Below are positions 26,401 through 34,481 of a stretch of DNA of 64,000 bases, in pieces. A program made the translations under genes and the position numbers. The DNA is from Streptomyces marincola. GTDB taxonomy: Bacteria > Actinomycetota > Actinomycetes > Streptomycetales > Streptomycetaceae. Numbering within the stretch: position 1 is the stretch's first letter; every line of letters begins with the position of its first letter. Under the pieces are notes generated by a model, which saw only the letters and a program-made list of their open reading frames with translations, had not been told where the DNA came from and searched no databases. The stretch is taken from assembly GCF_020410765.1 (NCBI RefSeq), contig NZ_CP084541.1, forward strand, positions 5,351,001 through 5,415,000, read 5' to 3'.

Positions 26401-27004
26401 CCGGCAGCTCGGCAAGGTCAACCCGCTGGCGCTTGAGGAGTTCGCCGCGCTTGAGGAGCGCCACCAGTTCCTGAGCGAGCAGCTCGACGACCTGAAGAAG
26501 ACGCGGACCGACCTCCTTCAGGTCGTGAAGGAAGTGGACGAGCGGGTGGAGCAGGTGTTCACCGCCGCCTACCACGACACCGCGCGCGAGTTCGAGGGCG
26601 TGTTCTCGCGGCTGTTCCCCGGCGGCGAGGGGCGCCTGCTGCTCACCGATCCCTCGGACATGCTGACCACGGGCGTCGAGGTGGAGGCCAGGCCGCCGGG
26701 CAAGAAGGTCAAGCGGCTCTCCCTGCTCTCCGGGGGCGAACGCTCCCTCACGGCCGTCGCCCTGCTGGTCTCGATCTTCAAGGCCAGGCCGAGCCCGTTC
26801 TACGTCATGGACGAGGTCGAGGCGGCCCTCGACGACACCAACCTCCAGCGGCTCATCCGGATCATGGAGGAGCTGAAGGACAGCTCGCAGCTGATCGTGA
26901 TCACGCACCAGAAGCGGACCATGGAGGTCGCCGACGCCCTGTACGGCGTGTCGATGCAGGGGGACGGGGTCTCCAAGGTCATCAGCCAGCGCCTCGCCTC
27001 CTGA
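23438..27004 (+). CDS. smc: Chromosome segregation ATPase SMC
   Basis: Condensin ATPase that extrudes DNA loops and resolves sister chromosomes, with ScpAB. 1188 aa, full length. Walker A GPNGSGKSNVVDALSWVMG begins near residue 31; long coiled coils flank a hinge around residues 500-660 (GAAADAVAVEGTAAAAEALA; GRALPTD); the ABC signature LSLLSGGERSLTAVALL is near 1095 and Walker B FYVMDEVEAALDD near 1125. The GTG start gives MHLKSLTLRGFKSFAS. TAAAGT sits 8 bases upstream, so the message is leaderless or nearly so. A short hairpin follows the stop. Confidence 0.97.
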   Translation: MHLKSLTLRGFKSFASATTLRFEPGITCVVGPNGSGKSNVVDALSWVMGEQGAKSLRGGKMEDVIFAGTTGRPPLGRAEVSLTIDNADGALPIDYTEVTITRTMFRNGGSEYQINGNTCRLLDVQDLLSDSGIGREMHVIVGQGQLDSVLHADPTGRRAFIEEAAGVLKHRKRKEKALRKLDAMQANLARVQDLTDELRRQLKPLGRQAAVARRAAVIQADLRDARLRLLADDLVTQRAALRAEIADEAALKERKEAAEARLREAARRESELEQEVRTLVPRVERAQATWYELSQLAERVRGTVSLADARVTSSRAQVPEERRGRDPEDMEREAARIREQEAELTAALDAAGRALDDTVEHRAELERRLADEERRLKDVARAIADRREGLARLTGQANAARGKAASARAEIERLTAARDEALARASAAQEEYEALRAEVEGLGAGDTELARAHEAAGRELAEADTALSEAREAVTATERERAALSARHEALALGLRRKDGTGALLAAADRVAGLLGPAAELLSVTPGYEVPVAAALGAAADAVAVEGTAAAAEALAMLRKDDAGRAALLVGGAPEAGGQGRALPTDPARPAAADLVSGPESLLPAVRRLLRDTVVVGTLEDARELVARHPGLTAVTAEGDLLSAHLAQGGSAGAPSLLEVQASVDEAAAGLARLERRAVELTAARERAAERRAACAAAVEELARRRSAAERARAEVAQDLGRLSGQAKGAAGEAERAGAAVERAGDELARAQERAEELAERLAVAEEAADGDEEPDTTVRDRLAADGANARQTEMEARLQVRTHEERVKGLAGRADALDRAARAEREARARAERRRARMRHEGEVAAAVATGARQLLAHVEVSLARAVAEREAAERARAERETALTAERNAGRGLKEELDKLTDSVHRGEVLGAEKRLRIEQLETRALEELGVEPEVLVREYGPDQPVPPSPSVAGEEGAAGDGAPEEPGPFVRAEQEKRLRAAERAYRQLGKVNPLALEEFAALEERHQFLSEQLDDLKKTRTDLLQVVKEVDERVEQVFTAAYHDTAREFEGVFSRLFPGGEGRLLLTDPSDMLTTGVEVEARPPGKKVKRLSLLSGGERSLTAVALLVSIFKARPSPFYVMDEVEAALDDTNLQRLIRIMEELKDSSQLIVITHQKRTMEVADALYGVSMQGDGVSKVISQRLAS

Positions 27005-27025
27005 GGCGTTCACTTCTCGAACGCC
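27005..27025 (+). terminator. Hairpin after smc
   Basis: GGCGTTC/GAACGCC, 7-bp exact stem with a 7-base loop, immediately after the stop codon. Confidence 0.5.
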
Positions 27026-27205
27026 CGCCCGCGCACACGACCCGCGAACGCCCGGTATGTGCCGATTCCGGCTTCGAGGGGTGTGCTCCCGCGCTCCGGG
27101 GACGTCGTTCCGGGTTCACCGGGTGACCCGGAGCGCAGGTGTAGGCGCCGCCTTCGCGAGCACTCGTATGTCCGGCAGTGCCGCCGGATCCGGGGAGAAG
27201 AGGAC

Positions 27206-28630
27206 GTGAGCACCACCGCGACATCGGGCCGGGGCGGGCGGGGCACCCGCGCGCCCCACCTCAGGTACGTGATCTACATAGCCGCCACGGCAGCGCTCGG
27301 CGGCTTCCTGTTCGGCTACGACAGCTCCGTGATCAACGGAGCGGTGGAAGGTATCCGCGGCAGGTTCGACGTCTCCTCGGGGACGCTCGGCACCGTCGTC
27401 GCGATCGCGCTGCTCGGCGCCGCGCTCGGCGCGGTGGCGGCCGGGCGGCTGGCCGACCGCCTGGGCCGCATCCGCGTGATGCGGATCGCCGCCGCGCTGT
27501 TCATGGTCAGCGCCATCGGCTCGATGCTGCCGTTCACCGTGTGGGACCTGGCGTTCTGGCGCACGGTCGGCGGTGTCGCCATCGGCATGGCCTCCGTCAT
27601 CGCCCCCGCCTACATCGCGGAGGTCTCGCCCTCCGAGTACCGGGGCCGCCTCGCCTCGTTCCAGCAGGCCGCGATCGTCCTCGGCATCGCGCTCTCCCAG
27701 CTGGTCAACTGGGGTCTGGTCACGCTCGCCGACGGCGACCAGCGCGGCGACCTGCTCGGCCTTGAGGCCTGGCAGGTCATGCTCGGCGTCGAGGCGCTGC
27801 CCGCCCTGGTCTACGGGCTGATGACGTTCGGCATCCCCGAGTCGCCGCGCCACCTGGTCGCCCGCGGCCGGACCGACGAGGCCAGGCGGGTGCTCGCGGA
27901 CGTCGAGGGGCCGGGCACCGACCTGGACGCCAGGATCGCGGAGATCCACGACCGGATCGCCGGCGAGCGCCGGTCCAGCTGGCGCGACCTCGTCGGCGGC
28001 CGGGCGGGGCTGCTGCCCATCGTGTACGTGGGCATCGGCCTTTCCGTGTTCCAGCAGCTCGTCGGCATCAACGTGATCTTCTACTACTCGAACTCGCTGT
28101 GGCAGTCCGTCGGCATCGACCCGGACGACTCGTTCTTCTACTCCTTCACCACGTCCATCATCAACATCGTCGGCACCGTGATCGCGATGCTGCTCGTCGA
28201 CCGCATCGGGCGCAGGGCGCTGCTGCTGATCGGCTCGGTCGGCATGACGCTGATGCTCGGGCTCACCGCGTGGGCCTTCTCCTACACCCGGGGCACGGGC
28301 GAGGACATCAGGCTGCCCGACGCACAGGGAACGGCCGCACTGGTCGGGGCGCACGGCTTCGTGCTGTTCTTCGCGCTCTCGTGGGGCGTCGTGGTCTGGG
28401 TGCTGCTCGGCGAGATGTTCCCCAACCGCCTGCGTGCCGCCGCGCTGGGCGTCGCGGCCTCCGCCCAGTGGATCGCGAACTGGGCGATCAGCCAGAGCTT
28501 CCCCACCCTCTCGGAGTGGAACCTGTCGGGCGCCTATGTGATGTACACCGTCTTCGCGCTGCTGTCGATACCGTTCCTGCTGGCCTTCGTCCCGGAGACC
28601 AAGGGCAAGTCGCTTGAGGAGATGGGCTGA
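27206..28630 (+). CDS. glcP: MFS sugar permease (GlcP-like)
   Basis: 474-aa sugar:proton symporter of the major facilitator family, cytoplasmic membrane, about 12 membrane segments. Signatures: GGFLFGYDSSVINGAVEGI, RLADRLGRIRVM (loop 2-3), PAYIAEVSPSEYRGRLAS, PESPRHLVARGR, INVIFYYSNSLWQSVG, and the C-terminal VPETKGKSLEEM. In S. coelicolor the permease at this position transports glucose; glucose as substrate here is by synteny. GTG 27206 follows GGGGAGAAGAGG. An inverted repeat TCCGGC-n6-GCCGGA lies at 27171-27188 upstream. A terminator hairpin follows. Confidence 0.88.
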   Translation: MSTTATSGRGGRGTRAPHLRYVIYIAATAALGGFLFGYDSSVINGAVEGIRGRFDVSSGTLGTVVAIALLGAALGAVAAGRLADRLGRIRVMRIAAALFMVSAIGSMLPFTVWDLAFWRTVGGVAIGMASVIAPAYIAEVSPSEYRGRLASFQQAAIVLGIALSQLVNWGLVTLADGDQRGDLLGLEAWQVMLGVEALPALVYGLMTFGIPESPRHLVARGRTDEARRVLADVEGPGTDLDARIAEIHDRIAGERRSSWRDLVGGRAGLLPIVYVGIGLSVFQQLVGINVIFYYSNSLWQSVGIDPDDSFFYSFTTSIINIVGTVIAMLLVDRIGRRALLLIGSVGMTLMLGLTAWAFSYTRGTGEDIRLPDAQGTAALVGAHGFVLFFALSWGVVVWVLLGEMFPNRLRAAALGVAASAQWIANWAISQSFPTLSEWNLSGAYVMYTVFALLSIPFLLAFVPETKGKSLEEMG

Positions 28631-28662
28631 CGCCCCGGGCCCGCCGACGCGGCACCGGGGCG
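28631..28662 (+). terminator. Terminator after glcP
   Basis: CGCCCCGG/CCGGGGCG, exact 8-bp stem with a 16-base loop beginning directly after the stop. Confidence 0.5.
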
Positions 28663-28723
28663 GGAACCGGGACGGCGGTACGTTAGGAGCGTTGCCCCTC
28701 CGCCAGGTCCACCAAGGGAACCG

Positions 28724-29920
28724 ATGGACATTCTGATCCTCATCGTCATCATCGCCGTGGTCGCGGTCGCCGTGATCAGCGGGCTCGTCGTCAACGGCCG
28801 CCGCAAGCAGGCCCCTCCGCCGCCGGACGGGACGCGGGCGCGCCCCGCGCCGCCCGCGGAGCCGCAGGTCGGAGACGACGCCGCGCCCCCGGTGACCGAG
28901 GAGGAGCGCCGGGCCATCGAGGAGGTCACGCTCCCCGGCCCGGAGGCGCCCCCCGCGCCCCCGGCCCCCGAGGTGGAGGTCCCCGAGCCGGCCGCGGGCC
29001 GCATGGTCCGGCTGCGGGCCAGGCTCGCCAGGTCGCAGAACTCGCTGGGCCGCGGCCTGCTCACCCTGCTGGCGCGCGAGCGGCTCGACGAGGACACGTG
29101 GGAGGAGATCGAGGAGATCCTGCTCACGGCCGATGTCGGCCCCGCACCCACCGTCGAGCTGGTGGAACGCCTGCGCGAGCGGGTGCGGGTCCTCGGCACG
29201 CGCAGCCCGGAGGAGCTGCGGGCGCTGCTGCGCGAGGAACTGCTCGCCCAGCTCGGCACGGATCTGGACCGCGAGGTGCGCACCGAGGGCGGCGTCTCGC
29301 CCGAGGGCGAGGAGCGCCCCGCGGTGATCCTGGTCGTCGGAGTCAACGGCACGGGCAAGACCACGACCACGGGGAAGCTGGCGCGCGTGCTGGTCGCCGA
29401 GGGCCACTCGGTCGTGCTCGGCGCGGCCGACACCTTCAGGGCGGCGGCGGCCGACCAGCTCCAGACCTGGGGCGAGCGGGTCGGCGCCCGTACCGTGCGC
29501 GGCCCCGAGGGCGGCGACCCGGCCTCGGTGGCGTTCGACGCGGTCAAGGAGGGCATCACCCAGGGCGCCGACGTGGTCCTCGTGGACACGGCGGGCCGGC
29601 TGCACACGAAGTCCGGCCTGATGGACGAGCTGGGCAAGGTCAAGCGCGTCGTCGAGAAGCACGGGCCGGTCGGCGAGGTGCTGCTGGTCCTGGACGCCAC
29701 CACGGGACAGAACGGCCTGACCCAGGCCAAGGTGTTCGCGCAGGTCGTCGACGTCACGGGGATCGCCCTGACCAAGCTCGACGGCACGGCGAAGGGCGGC
29801 ATCGTGGTCGCCGTCCAGCGCGAGCTGGGCGTTCCGGTCAAGCTGGTCGGCCTGGGCGAGGGGGCCGACGACCTGGCGCCGTTCGACCCCGAGACCTTCG
29901 TCGACGCGCTCCTGGCTTGA
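28724..29920 (+). CDS. ftsY: Signal recognition particle receptor FtsY
   Basis: SRP receptor GTPase that docks ribosome-nascent chains to SecYEG. 398 aa. A single membrane anchor (LILIVIIAVVAVAVISGLVV, residues 4-23) precedes a Pro/Glu-rich linker of about 70 residues and the NG domain: Walker A VNGTGKTTTTGKLA near 206, DTFRAAAADQLQ, DTAGRLHTK and TKLDGTAKGG. Its partner Ffh is encoded 7 kb downstream. A four-copy 15-bp tandem repeat begins directly after the stop. Confidence 0.96.
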   Translation: MDILILIVIIAVVAVAVISGLVVNGRRKQAPPPPDGTRARPAPPAEPQVGDDAAPPVTEEERRAIEEVTLPGPEAPPAPPAPEVEVPEPAAGRMVRLRARLARSQNSLGRGLLTLLARERLDEDTWEEIEEILLTADVGPAPTVELVERLRERVRVLGTRSPEELRALLREELLAQLGTDLDREVRTEGGVSPEGEERPAVILVVGVNGTGKTTTTGKLARVLVAEGHSVVLGAADTFRAAAADQLQTWGERVGARTVRGPEGGDPASVAFDAVKEGITQGADVVLVDTAGRLHTKSGLMDELGKVKRVVEKHGPVGEVLLVLDATTGQNGLTQAKVFAQVVDVTGIALTKLDGTAKGGIVVAVQRELGVPVKLVGLGEGADDLAPFDPETFVDALLA

Positions 29921-29980
29921 TCACCGGCGGCCTGGTCACCGGCGGCCTGGTCACCGGCGGCCTGGTCACCGGCGGCCCGG
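29921..29980 (+). repeat. Four tandem copies of a 15-bp repeat
   Basis: TCACCGGCGGCCTGG repeated four times head-to-tail (last copy with one change, CCCGG for CCTGG), starting at the base after the ftsY stop codon. In one frame it would encode a TGGLV pentapeptide repeat. Copies can pair with one another only imperfectly. Confidence 0.85.
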
Positions 29981-29984
29981 TCGC

Positions 29985-30683
29985 TCAGGCGGCCGGGCGC
30001 CTCATCCGGTGGCAGGCGTAGGCCAGGGTGCCGAGCAGCAGCCGGGCGGGCGGCGGCGCGGCCGTTTCGAGGCCGGGGGCGCGCAGCCAGCGCACCGGGC
30101 CGCGGCCCGCGTGCCCGGAGGGCGGCGCGGTGATGTGGTGGCCCGTGCCGAGGGCGCGCAGGCCGGGGAGCGCCGCGTCCCAGCCCATGCGGTACAGCAG
30201 GTGCGGCAGCCCCGCCGCGGCTCCCGGGGCGACGAGGAACCACGCGACGCGGTGCGGGGCGAGGGCGACGGCCCCGAGCGGAATGCTCATGCGTTCGAGC
30301 CGGGGGAGTGCGCACCGGGCCGCGGCCTCCGGGACTTCGAGGACGTCGAAGCGGTCGCCCGTGGGCAGCAGGACGGCGGCGTCCGGCGTGCGCGCCCAGG
30401 TCCTGAGCACGTCGTCGAGCGTGGCGCCCGCGGGTACGACGCGCCCGCGCGGCAGGGGGTGCGCGCCCGGCGCGGGGCACGCGCGGGCGCCGCACGAGCA
30501 GACCGGGCGCCCGAGCGGGCCGGAGCCGCGCACGGCGCGTGCCCCCGGCGCCACATCCCAGCCCCACAGCCCGGTGTACTCCGCCACGGCCGTGGTGACG
30601 GGGGTCCGGTCGGCCCGTCCCGGGCGCCTGGGGGAGAGGCGCAGATCCTTGAGGTCCCGCATGCCGGCGATCGTGAAACCCAT
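29985..30683 (-). CDS. Prim-pol-like (bifunctional primase/polymerase N-domain) protein
   Basis: 232 aa resembling the stand-alone primase/polymerase domain proteins of streptomycetes. Visible features: GLWGWDVAPGARAV at the N-terminus, a cysteine cluster VCSCGARACPAPGAHPLP, and PTGDRFDVLEVPEAAA, where active prim-pols usually have a DxD pair. Because that acidic pair looks degenerate, catalysis is doubtful. It ends 5 bases from the tandem repeat after ftsY, convergently, and is divergent from nsdA. ATG 30683 is the natural start. Confidence 0.72.
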   Translation of the reverse strand: MGFTIAGMRDLKDLRLSPRRPGRADRTPVTTAVAEYTGLWGWDVAPGARAVRGSGPLGRPVCSCGARACPAPGAHPLPRGRVVPAGATLDDVLRTWARTPDAAVLLPTGDRFDVLEVPEAAARCALPRLERMSIPLGAVALAPHRVAWFLVAPGAAAGLPHLLYRMGWDAALPGLRALGTGHHITAPPSGHAGRGPVRWLRAPGLETAAPPPARLLLGTLAYACHRMRRPAA

Positions 30684-30992
30684 ACACTCTCCAACTGGCC
30701 GCCGCCATCGGTGGTTACGGGACGGGCGCGGAGCGTGAAAGGCGCGCGGTGGGGTATGTTGCGCCCCCATAGTGCTTCTGCACAACCGGCTTCGAACACC
30801 GTCCCTCTCAGTGAAGCGCGTGGGGCGGGTACGAGTGTTCTCGCGGAGGGGTGGCGAATGGTGGCGATTGGAAGTGGCCCTCTCCCGTGCCGGTGATCGT
30901 AGGATTACTTTCGGTGCACTCGTAGACGCGGTGTCAGCAGACGCCACGCGGCTTCGCACGCCAGGCCAACACGCGGGATGGGGGGCGCAACT
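30684..30992. other. 309-bp divergent region between the prim-pol-like gene and nsdA
   Basis: No gene. It contains a TAGGAT at 30900-30905 that could be a -10 for nsdA (no convincing -35) and locally lower GC around 30895-30930. Nothing else is recognised. Confidence 0.4.
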
Positions 30993-32519
30993 GTGGACGG
31001 CAAGGACGGCGGTACCGGCGGTATCCCCGGCAGGGGACCGAACGAGCGGCTGGGGTCGTGGTTCCGGCGAAGCGGCTGGTCGAAGGGGGAGCTGGCCCGC
31101 CAGGTCAACCGCCGCGCCCGCCAGCTCGGCGCGCACCACGTCAGCACGGACACCTCCCGCGTGCGCCGCTGGCTGGACGGCGAACAGCCGCGCGAGCCCA
31201 TCCCCCGCATCCTCTCGGAGCTGTTCTCCGAGCGCTTCGGCTGCGTCGTGGGGGTGGAGGACCTCGGCCTGCGCTCGCTGCCTCGCTCGGCCGCCGTCTC
31301 GGGCGTCGACCTGCCCTGGGCGGGGCCGCAGACGGTCGCGCTGATCAACGAGTTCTCGCGCAGCGACCTCATGCTCGGCCGCCGCGGTTTCCTGGGCACC
31401 TCGCTGACCATGTCGGCCGGGCCCGCCCTGATAGAGCCCATGCAGCGCTGGCTCGTGCCGACGCCCGGCCTGCCTGAGCCGGCCCCCGGGGCGCGGCTCT
31501 CGCCGCTGCCGGTGCGCGACGGTTCCGGCGCACGCCGCATGGCCGGTCTCTCCGAGCCCGAGCTGTCACAGCTTGAGGCGTCGACCGCCCAGTTCCGCCG
31601 CTGGGACGCGCAGGCCGGCGGCGGGCTGCGGCGCAAGGCGGTCGTCGGCCAGCTCCACGAGGTCACCGACCTGCTCCAGGAGTCCCACGGCGAGGACGCG
31701 CGCCGCCGGCTGTTCCGGATCACGGCCGAGCTGTCGGAGCTCGCGGGCTGGATGAGCTACGACATCGGCCTCCAGCCGACCGCGCAGAAGTACTTCGTCC
31801 TGGCGCTGCACGCCGCCAAGGAGGCCGAGGACCGGCCGCTCGGCGCCTACGTGCTGTCCAAGATGAGCCGCCAGATGATCCACCTCGGGCGGGCCGAGGA
31901 CGCGCTGGAGCTGATCCACCTCGCGCAGTACGGCAGCCGCGAGCGCGCCACCCCCCGCACCCAGTCGATGCTGTACGCCCTTGAGGCCCGGGCCTACGCC
32001 ACCCTGGGCCAGCCGCCCAAGTGCCACCGCGCGGTCAGGATGGCGGAGGACGCCTTCGCCGAGGCGGGCCCGGGCGACCACGACCCCGACTGGATCGGCT
32101 TCTTCTCCGAGGCCGAACTGCACGCGGAGAACGCCCACTCCTACCGCGACCTCGCCTACGTCGCCGGCCGCAGCCCCGCCTACCTCTCGCGCGCCAGGCC
32201 GCTGATGGAACGCGCGGTGGAACTGTTCGCCGCCGAGTGCGAGGCCGACCCGGCCGGCGGTCACCAGCGTTCGTATGCACTCAACCTGATCGGGATGGCC
32301 ACGGTGCACCTGCTCGACCGCGAGGCCGAGGCCTGCGCGGAGCGGGCGAATCACGCCACCGCGCTCGCCGGCAGGCTGCGTTCCGAACGCGTCAACAACC
32401 GGCTCCGCAAGACCTGGTCCGCCGCGGAACGCGCGTTCGGACGCCTGCCGGAAGTCACCCAGGTGACCGAACGGCTCTCCGGGGAACTCGGGGAAAACGA
32501 GGCCAGCAGGGCCGGGTGA
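30993..32519 (+). CDS. nsdA: Regulator NsdA (negative regulator of differentiation)
   Basis: About 508 aa. In S. coelicolor loss of NsdA increases antibiotic production and sporulation. The N-terminal part (PNERLGSWFRRSGWSKGELA; STDTSRVRRWLDGEQPREPI) resembles a helix-turn-helix module, followed by a FLGTS-type segment and a long helical repeat (TPR-like) region to the C-terminus (YFVLALHAAKEAEDRPLGAY; SMLYALEARAYATLGQPPKC). GTG 30993 has GGGGG 8 bases ahead; the ATG at 30978 is the alternative. Monocistronic. Its direct targets are unknown. Confidence 0.9.
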   Translation: MDGKDGGTGGIPGRGPNERLGSWFRRSGWSKGELARQVNRRARQLGAHHVSTDTSRVRRWLDGEQPREPIPRILSELFSERFGCVVGVEDLGLRSLPRSAAVSGVDLPWAGPQTVALINEFSRSDLMLGRRGFLGTSLTMSAGPALIEPMQRWLVPTPGLPEPAPGARLSPLPVRDGSGARRMAGLSEPELSQLEASTAQFRRWDAQAGGGLRRKAVVGQLHEVTDLLQESHGEDARRRLFRITAELSELAGWMSYDIGLQPTAQKYFVLALHAAKEAEDRPLGAYVLSKMSRQMIHLGRAEDALELIHLAQYGSRERATPRTQSMLYALEARAYATLGQPPKCHRAVRMAEDAFAEAGPGDHDPDWIGFFSEAELHAENAHSYRDLAYVAGRSPAYLSRARPLMERAVELFAAECEADPAGGHQRSYALNLIGMATVHLLDREAEACAERANHATALAGRLRSERVNNRLRKTWSAAERAFGRLPEVTQVTERLSGELGENEASRAG

Positions 32520-32843
32520 GCCGACCGCGGGACCGGGGCGGTCCCGCGCCCGCCGACCGGCGCGCGCCGGCCGCCGCCTCCTGCGCGCGCCGGCCGCACC
32601 GTTGAGGCCCGCGTGGCCGGATTTCCACCCCGGCCCGCGCCGCTCCGGTCCCGGCCGCCGGCCTGCGCGCGCCGCCCCCGCCGCCGGAGCCGTTTCATGA
32701 CCGCGTAACACCCCGCGTGCCATCGTCACGCCTGCGAAACAAACGGCTCCATCGACCGAAACGGCTCTCGGAGAGCCTGTGGCGCATCCTGCCCCTCGAC
32801 CCCGATCGCCCGCACGGGTCGCCACTCCGAGGAGACGTTCACG
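32520..32843 (+). other. 324-bp regulatory region upstream of amtB
   Basis: The first 180 bases are GC-rich with no gene. From about 32695 the composition drops in GC and carries the GlnR site described separately, then a direct repeat CGAAACGGCTC-like stretch around 32740-32770. The ribosome-binding site GGAG is at 32831-32834. Confidence 0.5.
32705..32740 (+). promoter_or_regulatory. GlnR-binding site upstream of amtB
   Basis: GTCAC-GCCTGC-GAAAC (32725-32740) matches the GlnR half-site pattern gTnAC-n6-GaAAC exactly. A weaker upstream half begins with GTAAC at 32705, 20 bp earlier. GlnR activates amtB-glnK-glnD under nitrogen limitation in S. coelicolor, so the assignment is strong. Confidence 0.75.
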
Positions 32844-34115
32844 TTGGAAGCAGCTGATATCGCTTTTGTAGTGATCTGTGCCGCATTGGTCATGTTGATG
32901 ACGCCCGGACTCGCCTTCTTCTACGGCGGCATGGTGCGGGTCAAGAGCGCGCTGAACATGCTGATGATGTCCTTCATCGCCCTCGGCATCTCCAGCGTGC
33001 TGTGGGTGCTGTACGGCTTCACGCTCGCCTTCGGCACCAATTACTCCGACGCCGACGACGGCGGCCTGATCGGCAACCTCGACTTCCTGGGCTTCCAGGA
33101 CATCACCGCGGACAACAGCGACATGCTGGCCTTCGCGGTGTTCCAGCTCATGTTCGCCGTGATCACCCCGGCCCTCATGAGCGGCGCGCTCGCCGACCGC
33201 GTCAAGTTCAGCAGCTGGGCGCTGTTCATCGCGCTGTGGATCAGCGTGGTCTACTTCCCCGTCGCCCACTGGGTCTGGGCCTCCGACGGCTGGCTGTTCG
33301 AGCAGGAGGTCATCGACTTCGCCGGCGGAACGGCCGTGCACATCAACGCGGGAGCCGGAGCACTCGCCGCGGTCCTGGTGATCGGCAAGCGCGTCGGCTT
33401 CAAGAAGGAGCCGATGCGCCCGCACAACCTGCCCATGGTCCTGCTCGGCGCCGCGCTGCTGTGGTTCGGCTGGTTCGGCTTCAACGCCGGCTCCGCCCTC
33501 TCGCCCAACGGCACCGCCGCCCTGATGGCCCTCAACACCCAGGTCGCCACCGCGGCGGCCATCCTCGGCTGGCTGGCCTACGAGCGCATCCGCCACGGCG
33601 CGTTCACCACGCTCGGTGCCGCGTCCGGCGCCATCGCCGGCCTCGTCGCCATCACCCCGTCGGGCGCGCACGTCACCCCGCTGGGCGCGATCCTCATCGG
33701 CCTCGTCTCCGGCGCGATCTGCGCCTGGGCCGTCAGCCTCAAGTACAAGCTCGGCTTCGACGACTCCCTCGACGTGGTCGGCGTCCACCTCGTCGGCGGC
33801 CTCGTCGGCACCCTGCTGGTCGGCTTCCTCGCCACCGACGGCCTCGGCGGCTTCGAGCAGTTCGGCAAGCAGGCGCTGGGCGCGTTCGCCGTCATGGCCT
33901 ACTCCTTCGTCGTCACGTACCTGCTCGCGCAGCTGATCCAGCGGACCATCGGGTTCCGCGCCTCGGAGGAGGAGGAGGTCGCGGGCCTCGACCTGGCGTA
34001 CCACGCGGAGACGGGGTACGACTTCAGCCAGTCAGGGACCGGCACGGTGCCGGCCGCAGGCAGCGTTCCCGTGACCGCCGACGCGGCGGCCGGTGAGAAG
34101 AAGGTGGACGCATGA
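32844..34115 (+). CDS. amtB: Ammonium transporter AmtB
   Basis: Ammonium channel of the cytoplasmic membrane, 423 aa with about 11 membrane segments. Signatures: MLMTPGLAFFYGGMVRVKSA, the phenylalanine-gate region, GALADRVKFSSWALF, DFAGGTAVHINAGAGAL (pore His) and VVGVHLVGGLVGTLLVG (second pore His). The start is a TTG with GGAG 9 bases ahead; no ATG or GTG gives the family N-terminus. glnK overlaps its stop by 4 bases. A GlnR box lies about 105 bases upstream. Confidence 0.95.
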   Translation: MEAADIAFVVICAALVMLMTPGLAFFYGGMVRVKSALNMLMMSFIALGISSVLWVLYGFTLAFGTNYSDADDGGLIGNLDFLGFQDITADNSDMLAFAVFQLMFAVITPALMSGALADRVKFSSWALFIALWISVVYFPVAHWVWASDGWLFEQEVIDFAGGTAVHINAGAGALAAVLVIGKRVGFKKEPMRPHNLPMVLLGAALLWFGWFGFNAGSALSPNGTAALMALNTQVATAAAILGWLAYERIRHGAFTTLGAASGAIAGLVAITPSGAHVTPLGAILIGLVSGAICAWAVSLKYKLGFDDSLDVVGVHLVGGLVGTLLVGFLATDGLGGFEQFGKQALGAFAVMAYSFVVTYLLAQLIQRTIGFRASEEEEVAGLDLAYHAETGYDFSQSGTGTVPAAGSVPVTADAAAGEKKVDA

Positions 34116-34450
34116 AGCTCATCACCGCGGTGATCAAGCCGCACCGGCTCGACGAGGTCAAGGACGCGCTCCAGGCGTTCGGCGTGCACGGCCTGACCGT
34201 CACCGAGGCCAGCGGCTACGGCCGCCAGCGCGGCCACACCGAGGTGTACCGCGGCGCCGAGTACACCGTCGACCTGGTGCCCAAGGTGCGCATCGAGATC
34301 CTGGTCGAGGACTCCGACGCCGAGCAGCTGGTCGAGGTCGTCGTGAAGGCCGCGCGCACCGGCAAGATCGGGGACGGCAAGGTCTGGAGCCTGCCCGTCG
34401 ACACGGCCGTCCGGGTACGCACCGGCGAACGCGGCCCCGACGCCCTCTGA
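34112..34450 (+). CDS. glnK: PII signal protein GlnK
   Basis: Nitrogen-status sensor that blocks AmtB and is modified by GlnD. 112 aa, standard length. The T-loop tyrosine is Tyr51 (VYRGAEYTVDLVPK), which in streptomycetes is adenylylated rather than uridylylated. The C-terminal B/C-loop GKIGDGKVW is intact. ATG overlaps the amtB stop (ATGA), so the two are translationally coupled; glnD follows 31 bases later. Confidence 0.97.
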   Translation: MKLITAVIKPHRLDEVKDALQAFGVHGLTVTEASGYGRQRGHTEVYRGAEYTVDLVPKVRIEILVEDSDAEQLVEVVVKAARTGKIGDGKVWSLPVDTAVRVRTGERGPDAL

Positions 34451-34481
34451 CACACCAGGCACACCAGGAGCTGGGGACCGG

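Noticed and set aside
23330..27013. 1227-codon minus-strand open frame opposite smc
   Set aside because: Complementary-frame artefact of GC-rich codon bias; smc is unambiguous on the other strand.
27171..27188. TCCGGC-n6-GCCGGA inverted repeat upstream of glcP as an operator
   Set aside because: Six-base GC-only arms are frequent by chance at this GC content; mentioned in the glcP entry but not listed as a site.
27116..29662. Long minus-strand frame (848 codons) opposite glcP-ftsY
   Set aside because: Composition is that of a shadow frame; covered by two certain genes on the plus strand.
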